Assembly: GCF_031877795.1 (NCBI RefSeq)
Contig: NC_133971.1
Span: 60,024,463-60,088,462 of the forward strand
From: Strix aluco
Taxonomy: Eukaryota; Chordata; Aves; Strigiformes; Strigidae
Reading direction: 5' to 3'
Length of the DNA stretch: 64,000 nt
Of the stretch, positions 24,077 through 36,200 are shown in pieces (position 1 is the first letter of the stretch; each line of letters starts with the position of its first letter). The notes beneath the pieces are model-generated. The model saw nothing but the letters and a program-made list of their open reading frames with translations, did not search any database and was not told the origin of the DNA. The translations under genes and the position numbers were made by a program.

Positions 24077-27000
24077 TACAGAAATGATCATAATCCACTG
24101 GGACCCCAGATAGTGACAAACCAATATTCCTTATCCCCTCCTTCCATTAAAATAAATGAATGGAGAAACCATAACCCCTCCACAGCACTACACTTCAGGA
24201 AATTATATTTTTTTTAAAGTATATATATAAATGCAGCTGTAAGTCTGCAAAGAAGCTATCAAAACACAGAAAGTACCAAAAATCCAGATAGCTATGTGCT
24301 TCTTATTATCTGAGAAGTTCACTCGTACCTCTCTTGAAATCTGACAAGAATTGCTCCCTGCCTTGTGGGTCTTGCCCAGGAGACATGGCCCTGCCAGAAA
24401 AATAGCTGGTGTTGGTCAGTGCTCTTCCTGTGCCTGCTTCCCTCTACCCACCAGGACCACTGCAACCTTCAGGTGAACTTAGCCAAGTGTTTCCCCTCAG
24501 GCACCACATTCCCTATGGGGCTCTATGCCCCCAAAAACTCTGCGCTCCTATGAACTGCCCTTGAGGTGTCGCAAATAACTGCCCTTATCCTCAACTCTGA
24601 AAATGCATTTCATACATTTCAGACTGGTCTTAGGACTATTGCTGGATTCATCCTCACGTCTCTTCTCTTCATGCACACACAACACAGGCACATTCATGTT
24701 TTGCTCATCCCTGTCAGTTGCTTTAGGACAGCATCAGAATTTTTTCCCATTTCTTATAAATACAGGTGTCTGCCAACAACGAGTGAAAATTGTTTGCTGG
24801 GATTGTCAGAAGTTCCCAGCTTGACTGGAGAGGCTATGGGGCGTGTAGAGGGAGGATTTCCCTAAAATCAGCCTCCCAAAACAAAGACACCTAATACAAT
24901 CTATCAAAGAGAATGTGAACATTACCCTGATTTGGAAGTGAAGTTCATCACTAAGCAAATAAATCAAGTAAGATATAATTGGAAGGTACCAGGTGTAAGG
25001 AACTGAAGGAATTAATGCCTCAAACATTCATTGAAACAGAAAACCTCAAGGACAGGCTGTGGCCTTTGTGATTAGTCTAAGGAATGCCACCAAAGGAAGC
25101 ACAGAGTATATCAAAAGATGCACATCCCCACTCCCTTGGGGTTGTATTGTCAGAGCCTCAGAGGGGGGAAAATGTGGACTGAGTGAAACCAAATGTTTCT
25201 CATCAAGCATAAGGACCACTAATCCCTGGCTCCATTGTGTAAGCCCGAAGAGGTGACAAGGACTGATAGATGACCATTTCTGCCCCAGAAGCTGGATGAC
25301 TGCTCAAGAAGCAGGAAGTCAGCAAAAGTCTGTGGGAACTGGGGTAGAAGTAAAGGTGGCAGGGTGAGCACAACAACCAACTCAATTGGACAAGGGGGTT
25401 GGTTCACCCCATTCCCCCTCAATGCATGCCAGAACCCATGCTTCACCTTTTTCCTCGTCTCTCATGGAAATGAGTTTGTGGAATACCTGCCTCTCCTTGT
25501 TTAGTATGCTAATCAGCTGATAAAATAAATTTAAAAGGCAACAGAAAATTTTGCTGTGAGTGCACTCACCACCCAAGATTACTGGACCTAAGACAAGGCT
25601 GGATTCTCGGCTGGTGATCCAAATTTCTTTGACTCTCTTTCTCTCCTTTCTTTTTCTTTTCTTTCTTATAGATTTATAAGACACCACATTTCTTATTACT
25701 CTTTTCCAAGTTTAAGTTTTTTCTACCACAAGGAAAACATTTTAACTGGTCGTTTGGTGTCATTTCGCCTTAATTTAACCCAAGGGGAATCACAGAACCT
25801 TTACAACTCCCTGGACTCCCAATCCAGATTGTAATACCAGGCAGGAAAAGTAAGTTACATTCATGTTGATATGTCCTTATCAGGGCTTCCCAAATGGGTG
25901 GATGAGACTGTCTATTCTCTTGCTCTCACTGCCTTTGCTTAGAGAGTCATGCATTATCCCATCATGTAATTCCACGGAAAGCGCTGCTGTCCAAAAGCAC
26001 ACATTTCTCTTAAGCCCTTGGCCTTTTCTGTTTGAGAGGTGCGTTTTTCCCTGCATTTTCATGATCTTTTCCCCCACAGGGAGACAAAAAACAATACAAC
26101 TGACCCTCCAGAGTGGCACAAACATACAATTGGGTGTTACTGTCTTAGTGGTTGTACTGCAAGAAAAGGCTATGAACAGTGCTCCTCTACCCAAATTGAA
26201 CAGGAAGGCAGCAGATTGGCACCCTGTTGAATTCCCAAAAGCTCATGTCCCCCTGCATTTCCTGCAAGAGTGATTCAAGATTAATGGATTACCTGAAGAA
26301 AAACTGACTGGAGAGTGTGGACACAAAAATACACACCAGAGAAACAATGCAGTAAACCAAGGTGGCAACAAAAAGCATCATGAATACATACACCAGGAGG
26401 ACTGCCAGTGAAATACATCCTCATTTCTTTCAGTGGCTCTGACAGTTGTGCTTCATAAAACCACATGAAACCAAATCCTGCAGTCCTTGTTCAGCTTTTG
26501 TGGAAGCAAACTTCCCATTAACATCAAAGACCACACTACCTCATAAAAAACTGCAGGGCTACTTCCAGAGATATCACTCATTATTCACTGTGATTGCACA
26601 CTTTCTGTAGGACTAACACATCTTCATTCTCCCTTCATGTTCTCCTGTGGAAATTAAGACCAGTCTTCAGTGAAGTAAGTCCAACTGCAAAATCAGTCCA
26701 GAGGTCAGGCTGGTACACACTGCTACACTAGATTATACAGACACGTACAAATAAACACTGCTTACCCTGAGATACAGGGAGAATACATTTAATTTCCAGT
26801 TACTGTGCTGGTTCCTCTTTCATATGCAAGAAGGTTTCCTGCAGATTCAGTAAACTATCTTAAAGTGGGCAGCATATTCTGCTCACATTACCAGTCCAGT
26901 CAGTGTGGGATGACTCCAGTGGTTGAAGGTTTCTGTTCCTTTCCCTCTGCAGCTGACAAGAGTGACTGAATGGGCTGTGTACATGGTCTCCAGCTGCCAC

Positions 27001-27359
27001 AGTTTACAGCTAACAGTAAGAAAGAAGTATCCACAGGGTGTCTGCAGGAGGCATGCCTTCCATGCAGCATCCTTCTGCTGGGGTGAAAACTGCTGCCAGA
27101 GAAGGGAGGCAGAAGGCAAGGGAAAAAATAACCTTGGACCAGATGAAAACATGAAGCTTAGTGCTAAAGAATTATTGCATGCCAGAATCAGTGAATTAGT
27201 TGTCAGCAGCGTACTACAAGAAGTGATGTGGGCAAGAACTTTCAAGCACTAAATCAAGTGCTTGACCAAATAAAAGAAGACCATATGAAAATGGTCTTAT
27301 GTATCCAATTTGACATGTCAGCAGGCCTAACACAATACTTAAGAATAAATTACAATGCA
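24077..27359. other. Intergenic DNA with a possible LTR-like relic
   Basis: Mostly unique-looking sequence. The part from about 25058 to 25770 has an LTR-like arrangement: TGTGG start, ATGCTAAT at 25506-25513, AATAAA at 25524-25529, then a pyrimidine-rich tract at 25627-25670. I cannot confirm its ends. Open frames of up to 136 codons (25863-26273) show no protein family. Confidence 0.4.
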
Positions 27360-29690
27360 TGCCAAAATTGCAGATGGGGGTAGATGACCAGAGAAGGTGC
27401 CCTGCTGGACCTCCTCTTTGTGAACAGAGAAGGACTGTGGTGGATGATGTGGTGGTTGGAGGACGACTAGGGCACAGTGATCATGAAATAATAGAGTTCT
27501 CTATTCTTAGAGAGGCCAGGAGAGGAGGCAGCAGAAATGACATCCTTGGCTTTCAAAGGGCTGACTTTGACTTGTTTAAGCAACTGCTTGACAGAATCCC
27601 TCGGGAAATGGTCCTGAAGGATATAGGGGTCCAGGAAGGCTGGGCACTCTTTAAGAAGGAACTGTTAATGGCTCAGGAACAGGCGGTCCCCAGGTGCTGT
27701 AAGAGAAGCCAGCGTCAGAGAAGACCACCCTGGCTGAACAGGGAGATTTGGCTGCAACTTAGGGAGAAAAGGAGAGTTTACGGCATTTGGAAGAAGGGGC
27801 TAGCCACTCACAATGATTACATAGATGCTGTGAGGCTATGCAGGACAGAAATCAGGAGGTCTAAAGCCCAGCTAGAAATTAATCTGTCTTCAGCACTCAA
27901 GGATAACAAGGAATGTTTCTATAAGTACTTCCCCAGCAAAAGAAAGACTAGGGAGAGTCTCCATCCCCTGCTAGATGCAGGAGGAAACATGGCAACGACT
28001 GATGAGGAAAAGGCTGAGGTGCTTAATGCCTTCTTTGCCTCAGTCTTTAATAGCAAGACTAGTTGTATTGAGGGAATCCAGCCTCCTCAGCCAGAAGACA
28101 GAGACTGGGATAACAACCCCCCTGAGGAGACAGTCAGTGACCTACTGCATCACATAGACATACACAAGTCTATGGGACCTGATGGGATACACCCGAGGGT
28201 GCTGAAGGAGCTGGCTGGGGTGCTCGCCAAGCCGCTTTCCATCATTTACCAGCAGTCCTGGCTGACCGGGGAGGTCCCGACAGATTGGAAGTTGGCCAAT
28301 GTGACGCCCACATATAAGAAGGGTCAGAAGGATGATCCGGGAAATTACAGGCCTGTCAGCTTGACGTTGGTGCCCGGGAAGCTGATGGAGCAGCTCATCC
28401 TGAGTACCATCACACAACACATGCGGGACAACCAGATGATCAGGCCCAGTCAGCATGGGTTTATGAAAGGCAGGTCCTGCTTGACAAACCTGATCTCCTT
28501 CTACGACAGGGCGACCTGCTTATTGGATGAGGGAAAGGCTGTGGATGTTGTCTATCTTGACTTTAGTAAGGCCTTTGACACTGTTTCCCACAACATTCTC
28601 CTGGGAAAACTGGCTGCTCGTGGCTTGGATGGGCACACGCTTTGATGGGTAAAAAACTGGCTGGATGGCCGGGCCCAAAGAGTTGTGGTGAACGGAGTTA
28701 AATCCAGTTGGCGGCCGGTCACGAGTGGTGTCCCCAGGGCTCGGTTTTGGGGCCTCTCCTGTTTAACATCTTTAGTGATGATCTAGACGAGGGGATCGAG
28801 TGCACCCTCAGTAAGTTTGCAGATGACACCAAGCTGGGTGGGAGTGTTGATCGGCTCGAGGGTAGGGAGGCTCTGCAGAGAGACCTGGACAGGCTGGAGC
28901 AATGTGCTAAGGCCAACTGTAGGAGTTTCAATACGGCCAAATGGGCCACAACAACCCCCAGCAGCGCTACAGGCTTGGGGAGGAGTGGCTGGAGAGCTGC
29001 CAGTCAGAGAGGGACCTGGGGGTGTTGATTGACAGCCAGCTGAACATGAGCCAGCAGTGTGCCCAGGTGGCCAAGAAGGCCAATGGTATCCTGGCTTGCA
29101 TACGAAATAGCGTGGCCAGCAGGGACAGGGAAGTGATCCTGCCCCTGTACTTGGCACTGGTGAGGCCACACCTCAATTACTGTGTTCAGTTTTGGGCCCC
29201 TCACTACAAAAAGGACGTTGAATTACTCGAGCGTGTCCAGAGAAGGGCAACGAAGCTGGTGAAGGGTCTGGAGCACATGTCGTATGAGGAGTGGCTGAGG
29301 GAACTGGGGTTGTTTAGTCTGGAGAAGAGGAGGCTGAGGGGAGACCTCATCGCCCTCTACAACTACCTGAAAGGAGGTTGCAGAGAGCTGGGGATGAGTC
29401 TCTTTAACCAAGTAACAAGCGATAGGACAAGAGGGAATGGCCTCAAGTTGCGCCAGGGAAGGTTTAGACTGGATATTAGGAAGTATTTCTTTACAGAATG
29501 GGTTGTTAGGCGTTGGAATGGGCTACCCTAGGCAGGGGTGGAGTCCCCATCCCAGGAGGTGTTTAAGAGTCGGGTTGACATAGCGCTTAGGGATATGGTG
29601 TAGTTGGGAACTGTCAATGTGAGGTTAATGATTGGACTAGATGATCTTCAAGGTCTTTTCCAACCTAGACGGTTCTGTGATTCTGATAAG
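27360..29690 (+). mobile_element. CR1 LINE, 2.3 kb, endonuclease end through reverse transcriptase to 3' tail
   Basis: This is the best-preserved CR1 here. It begins in the C-terminal endonuclease region (RLGHSDHE, with the catalytic SDH). The frame to 28645 runs through the reverse transcriptase, including MGPDGIHPRVLKEL, NYRPVSLT, QHGFMKGRSC and YLDFSKAFDTVSH. The catalytic FADD box is at 28816-28827. The C-terminal part (28941-29531) and the 3' noncoding end 'ggactagatgatcttcaaggtc' with GTTCTGTGATTCTGAT follow. Lesions I can see are a frameshift near 27437, TGA at 28643-28645, a one-base loss near 28735 and a loss of about 16 bases near 28935. It is therefore inactive, and the 5' half of the element is missing. 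Full-length CR1 is about 4.5 kb. Confidence 0.97.
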
Positions 29691-29700
29691 CAAAAACCGA

Positions 29701-30278
29701 TGTGCTGGTTTTGGCTGGGGTAGAGTTAATTTTCTTCATAGTAACTAGCATTGGGCTATGTTTTAGATTTTTGCTGCAAACAGTGTTGATACTTCAGGGA
29801 TGTTTTAGTTACTGCTGCATAGTGCTTACACAGAGTCAAGGCTTTTTCTGCTTCTCACACCACCTCACCAGCAAGTATGCTGAGGGTGCACAAGAAGTTG
29901 GGAGGGGACACAGCCAGGACAGCTGACCCCTACTGACCAAAGGGATATTCCATACCAGCATATAAAGCTGGGGGAAGAAGAAGGAAGGGGATGTTCTGCA
30001 TTACAGCATTTGTTTTCCCAAGTAACCATTACATGTGACGGAGCCCTGCTTTCCTGGAGATGGCTGAACACCTGCCTGCTGATGGGAAATACTGAATTAA
30101 TTCCTTGTTTTGCTCTGCTTTTCTTGCACACAGCTCTTGCTTTACCTGTTAGACTGTCTTTATCTTAACCCATGAGTTTTCTCACTTTTACACTTCCGAT
30201 TCCCTCCCCCATCCTGGCGGAGTGGAGAGAAAGTTGGCTGTGTGGTGCTCAGTTGCTAGCTGGGGTTAAACCATGACA
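29701..30278 (-). mobile_element. Solo LTR of an avian ERVL-type endogenous retrovirus, younger copy
   Basis: On the minus strand it begins TGTCATGGTTTAACCCCAGC, the familiar start of a common avian LTR family, and ends CCAGCACA. This gives a clean TG...CA pair and a length of 578 bases. A TATA-like TTTATATGC lies on the minus strand near 29966-29958. Flanking pentamers (ACCGA left, CCAGA right) agree at three of five positions, so a target duplication is possible but decayed. No gag, pol or env lies beside it. It starts only about ten bases beyond the 3' tail of the CR1 copy. Confidence 0.92.
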
Positions 30279-33200
30279 CCAGATTATAATTTTTCCATAA
30301 TATTTGGTCAGACCTTTTATGCAGTAATCTGTCTCTTAGCAAGTAAATGGATTTACATAAGCCAAAAAGTTATTACTGAATATAAGCAAGAATGACAAAA
30401 TCTATCTTGAAATTGTATTCATCAGAGATAGGAAATGCATTTATCATCATAGTCCTGTTTAATATTCTAGCATTTTTGTCACAGATCATTCAGCAGATGT
30501 TACTAAGATAAACAGGTGAGAATTAATTGGATCTTTCATTTAGATTTACCAATTACAACTTGCTCTTAATGCTGACTTTCTCTGTCTGGCTAGAATTTGC
30601 ATTCATACAGTGAAGTCAATCCAGTGCATCCAGAGGTGTTAGGTGTTACATCTTGGTTTGGCAATTCAGGTCAATTTGCCTTCAGAAGTTTTTCACTGTT
30701 ATTTTATGCATTCATCAAAGTATGAGAAGGAAGGAGGTGCACACACACAGCACACTGGTGGACCCTGAAGTCTGGTGCTGCAACCCAAGACATTAATCCA
30801 CTACCATTCCCCTACATGCTTTGGCATTTCTGAGGAAAGTATAGGCCAGGTGAAAATGTTCTGCAGATGACTCCCACACTTCATATTGTTTGACTCATCT
30901 GCACTATACCACAGAGACATGCATAGCGCAAATCCATATAGAGTGACAAGGTGTAGCTACTGCCTTTGTAAAACCAGACTAAGTACATATCACCATATTC
31001 TCTATTAATTATTATACAGTCACAAAAATAAAAGCAAAGCTGACTTCACCTTCCCTGATTTAAGAGCCCTTCTGTAACTGCAGCAACTGTACCATCTCCT
31101 GGAAAGGCAGAGGCTGAGATCTGGGGCTTTACCAGGATCTGCATGAGGAAAGCATACCTTCACACAGCAACATATTTCGGCTGTTCCCTGCAAACTCTCT
31201 AATCTGAAAGGTGGGTCCACTGACTATTTCACAAGTGGCCCTGGTTACCAGTGGTATTCCTGGTTAAACTGCTGATCCCATGCCCACTGAAATCCTTTCT
31301 TCTGCTTCAAGAGAACTAAAACTTGGCAGGTTGCAAGTTTCACTGAAGTATTTCAATGATTTTCCTTGCTGGCCCTCAAAACCCATTTTCTTTGAATAGC
31401 CTTTGCCAATGACTGAAAATAATTGGTCTCTTTTATCCTTGCAGCAGCCTTTTATGTGTGGGTAAACATGGTTGTCTTGTCTTGTCTGAGCACATCTGAC
31501 TCCCTGAGCATTTTTATTTCACAAACTCCTCTCATTTTCACAATTCCCCTAAAAACGAGCTCCAGTTTGCTCCTCTCTACAATGAACACGGACCTGAAAA
31601 CTGCACTAGAGCTTCCCCTATGGCAGATTTGTTTGTTCCACTCTTTGCTCTCAGTGCACCCTGATTTTCCTTTCACCTTCTGGGCACTGATCTCATTGCA
31701 TTCTCCCCATTTGTCTTCTGCAGATGCACCCACTGGTGCAGATCCTTACCACAGCCTGCATTTCCAACCAGCTCTTCAGTGGTTTCTTCCCATTTCCTGG
31801 GTCTGATCTAGAGAATACTGCTACCTGCCTTCCCCCCTACAAGCACAAGTCTGCTTTTGGACACAGAGCAAGGAATCATCAAACATGGGACAAGGACTTG
31901 GTGGGGGGAGGATTTCCACTTTTTTCTAATGATGTCCAAATTGAAAAAGACCAAACACTATCTGCAGCTGAAAGTCCAGGACAGTCATCAAGGCACTTTG
32001 CCATTACTGAGCCTGCAGCATCAGGTCGAGACCCCTTCCTCTCTCTGACCAGCACTATCTCCTGAGTACCTGAGTACCCGAGAAAAGCAGACCTAGCAAC
32101 AAGCTTATTCTGAATATAAATGGGTGGACAAGCACTGAGCCCAAGTAGCTTTTCTTCTCACATGTAGAAAGCTAGTCTTCCAGTACTCTCTGTTCATCAC
32201 TAAATACTATACCAGGTGCCTGTTACTCTCAGTGGCAACAGTTCTAGCTAAACTGCCTGCCTTTCCCCACCTCAGCCCCCTCTGCACCCCCAATTCCCCT
32301 CAGCACAGGTTTTCTTTTTTCCTGTTTTTATCACATCCCTTGTTCACCTCTTATTTCAGTTCCTAATCTCACTTGGATTCTCACTAGGAAACAAAATCTG
32401 ACATGGAAAGGGTCATAGTACACCACTCATGCAGATGCCTTTCCCTGGCCAGTGCCAAGCATCGTAGCTCTAAGCTGTGCTAGACACTCCCCAGGCAAAA
32501 AGGACCAGTTGGATCATTGAAAAAAATCCTAGTATTATTCCTCCATATTTGCACTGGCCTCCAAATGGACAGCATTCCCCCTGCAAGTTAAGCACACTCA
32601 TCAATCAGAGGGTTTAACTCAGTGACTGCTATCACAGTGTCTGTGTGAATGAGTAAAAAAAAAAGAAAAAAAGAAGTGAGCTTCACAGGGCTGTTAGTAT
32701 ATCCTTCTATTGAAAGGGAAACAAAACTGAAAATGTTCTTGGGGAATGCTTGCTCTGCTCTATAGAGTTTCTCATCCGCCCCAGCTTTTGAGGAGAGGCA
32801 GTTGTGGATATGAGATATCACCACTCTCCATATCATTGCCCCAGCAGCAGGAAGGCTCTTGCAACAGAGGGAGCAAGTGTGAGGTTTTGACATTTGTGTG
32901 ACTGCGGGATTTCATCTAAAGGAAGTAACGACACATCTGTAGACTCTGCCAATGCTAAATACTTACAAATGGGCACAGTGTGAGACAAACAACAGGGGAA
33001 AAGATGCTATCTCTTTATAAACTCCATCTGCACTGCTGGAGTTCACTGGAGAGGAAACAGCACATAGAACACCAGCTATTTAATAAACCATCACAGAGAT
33101 CTCCCCACCAGGGAGCAGAGCAAGGAAAGATAAACACACACAACAGATATTGGCCCTGTTCTTTGCTCATGGCAAAGATCTGATGCTGTGCTGATGGACA

Positions 33201-36200
33201 TACTAACAGGACAGAAATGGACATCCTGCTGTGGGAACAAACACAGGTGTCAAGAGCTACACCCAAGCAAAAGCATCAGCAGACCAACAGTCACCCTATA
33301 ACCTTCATGAAAGGTAAAAAGAAAATACACATCCAGCCTCTATTTCCCCTGTGGAGCTCATACTCTCCCCTGCAGGAAAACTATGCACTTTCTTCACCTA
33401 CACGCAGATGATGCATCTCCAGCTGTCTCCGAGCTGCTGGTCTGCCATTACTGGGATGGGAACAAGACACCAACTAATGGGTGACCAGCATCCAAGCTAG
33501 TTGTGATAGTTTTGCTGCCTCAGTTACTGTGCCACCTTCATCAGTGCCACAGACCACTGGTGGCTACTGCCTTCTTGCCCCATTAATGCCATGACTTGTT
33601 TCCTTCATTCCCCTTCCTTCTCCCCCAAAATTACTCTGACAGACACACCCACCTCTACATCCCCTGCAGCACCAACCCGGGAGGATGGTAGGTATCTGCC
33701 AGGTGCAGAACACCAGCAGGGGAAGCTGTTGACTTCCCTGGAGCCTTGACAGAGCTGAGAGCACACAGACCTTCAGTCTAGCAGCAGTGTCTGTTGTCAT
33801 CCACAAGCACTTCTGTTAGGAAACCCAGACTCAGAGTTTTACTGACACCAGAGCTCTGCTCAGCCCAGCTAGAGACACAGGGAGCAAAGACCACTGCAAG
33901 CTGCTGCTTCTTCCAGACACCGAGGCTAAGGGAGCTTTCAACCAGCATAAAGGTGCATATCCAAAAGGCTGCTCTAAACTCTGCAACAAAGATGCCTGGA
34001 GTGAAGCCCCAGGTTGGCTCCCTTTTTGAGCACACATATCTCTAAAACCAGGTATGCTTCAGCATTTAGGGAGTCCCACTTGGAAGCCCTTTAGTGTTGC
34101 TTTCACCTAACCTGATTCAGGGCCACAGTCTGGTTCGGGTACTCCTCACATGATGGGGCTGTGTTAAATCCTTTAACTTTCTGCCTATGCATGCAACATG
34201 CAAGGACTTTTGTACCTCATGCACCAATACTGAACACCAACAAAGTAAATTAAAACAATAAATATGGTATGATGAAAGGGCTAATTTCAAGGTTTACATT
34301 ACAGTGCATGGCATTAATTTTGAGTCCTCTTTTTTGAAACCTTTTTTCCTCTCCCCTACTTCAAGAGCAGGGTGTCCCTGACACAGCCACAGGAGAAATT
34401 ATTTGACTTCTGCAGACTCCATTGCTAATGACAAAACTGATGTATATGAATATCCACAGCAGGATAAAAATCTTGAAAATTCTTATTTTCAAAGTGTCCT
34501 GGGACACGGCATGGAGCAACAAACAAATTATTTCATAGAAAACTTGACATTTGGAAAATATTTTTAAAGGAAGGCACCTCTAGTAACAATTCCAGTGTAA
34601 CAAAAAAAATTTTAAAATACAAAATCCTAGACCATGCGGGCATTTCCATGTTTCTTCTGAGAAAGTTAAGGCACAGAAAAAAAACAAGCATGTGTGAAGT
34701 TCCTTCCCAACATAGAAGGATGGTTCCTGTAGTCATAATGTTGCACTTTAAGAACAGGGGTTAGGGAAGAGAAAGAAGAAAGAGGAAATGTTTTGAGCAT
34801 CCAGCAGCCCTAATGAAATAAGTATGTCCAGACGCCTGGCAGATTGGTTCAGGGAGACTGAATCAAGTTTAGGAGTTTTCATGGAAAAAGACACAGAGGT
34901 CTTTTTGAGAAAGAGACTCTCTGAGAAGCTGACAAAACAGACTTAGGAATGAAAGCACAGCAAAATGGACAATGGCATGGCATAGAGGATAAACAAGAAA
35001 AGACAGATATATGTATATCTTTAGTTCTGTATAATAGCAAAAATAGGAGTGAATACACTCATATCATGAGGGTTTTAACAACTGCAATCTGTAAGGATCT
35101 ACCCTAGTCTATTTCAATACACTCTAAATCAAAGCAGTAGTTCCTGAGTTAAGACTTTTTCCATCTTTTTGGTAACTTTTAGAATGTGGGAATTATGCCA
35201 TGCACAAATTAGCAGTTTTCTCCCTGAGATTTGGATGCATAAGCAATATGGATGTGTTCACAGAGCACCCTGCACCACTGCAGTACCTAAAAGCTTCAGA
35301 GGGATTTTGATACCCAATCACTGGATGTAGCAAAGTGGTAAATTTGGCAAACAGGGCGTGCATGAAGTTTAGCTAGTCTAAAAATGTACAGCAATGCACT
35401 TGAACAAAAATAGTTCAAACTTTTACGTAAGCTGATGGACTGCAAGTGAACTTCTATGTTCCACCAAGGGAAAGCCCTCTGAGTCACTACACATAAATCA
35501 ACACAGTCAGATGCCCTTAAGCAGGTGAAGCAGCTACAGTGTGCATATGCACTACAATCCATGCCACTAAAATGATCCTAGGCAGCTGGGTATTTTCTTC
35601 TATGATGTTTAACAAACAACAGTCCGAGGCCAGTGCTGGGACGTAGCCCCCCATACAGTTTCTCCCTCCATAGATCAATGTGGAGCTTTTCCAGGAGAAG
35701 CTAGAGCAGCAATTAGGGGCTGTTTGTCCCAGCTTAGCTTTTCAGCTCTTCACATGAAGAGACAATGCACTGAAAATTGCAATAAGCTGCAGGCTCAGAC
35801 ATCACTCTGCTCCAAATGCTGTTCCTTTCAGCCTGCCTTCAAAAGCGGGGCAGGGAGTGGGGGAGGAAGGGGTCACATTTCTCCCCTCTTTTCTGAAAGA
35901 TTACATACAATGGGAAAGGGGTGAGGCTGTGAAAATACAGAGTACCTTGTGGGAGCCCTGCTCTGACATCTAACAATTGCTCAGGTATAGATTTTCTGCT
36001 GCTCTCTAGTGCCCTGTCCCCTAAGGCTGAATTACATGGCGGATGAAATGAATGGGTAGGAAGGAATGAGGTGTCATATATTGGTGACGTGTCCATTCAC
36101 GCATCAGGACAGCCTTTCAAGTGCAAAGTTGTAAGGTGGGACTACTTCCAGCATAGGGAGCCATGGAAGAGACACCTTGAGTAACAGCACACCACAGACA

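Noticed and set aside
25863..26273. 136-codon plus-strand open frame with a 104-codon frame opposite
   Set aside because: Both strands are open over the same interval with no recognisable family, which is typical of chance.
24077..29700. Idea that the two LTRs bound a single provirus
   Set aside because: The interval contains unique sequence and a CR1 on the opposite strand with no gag, pol or env remnants, and the LTRs differ strongly in age.
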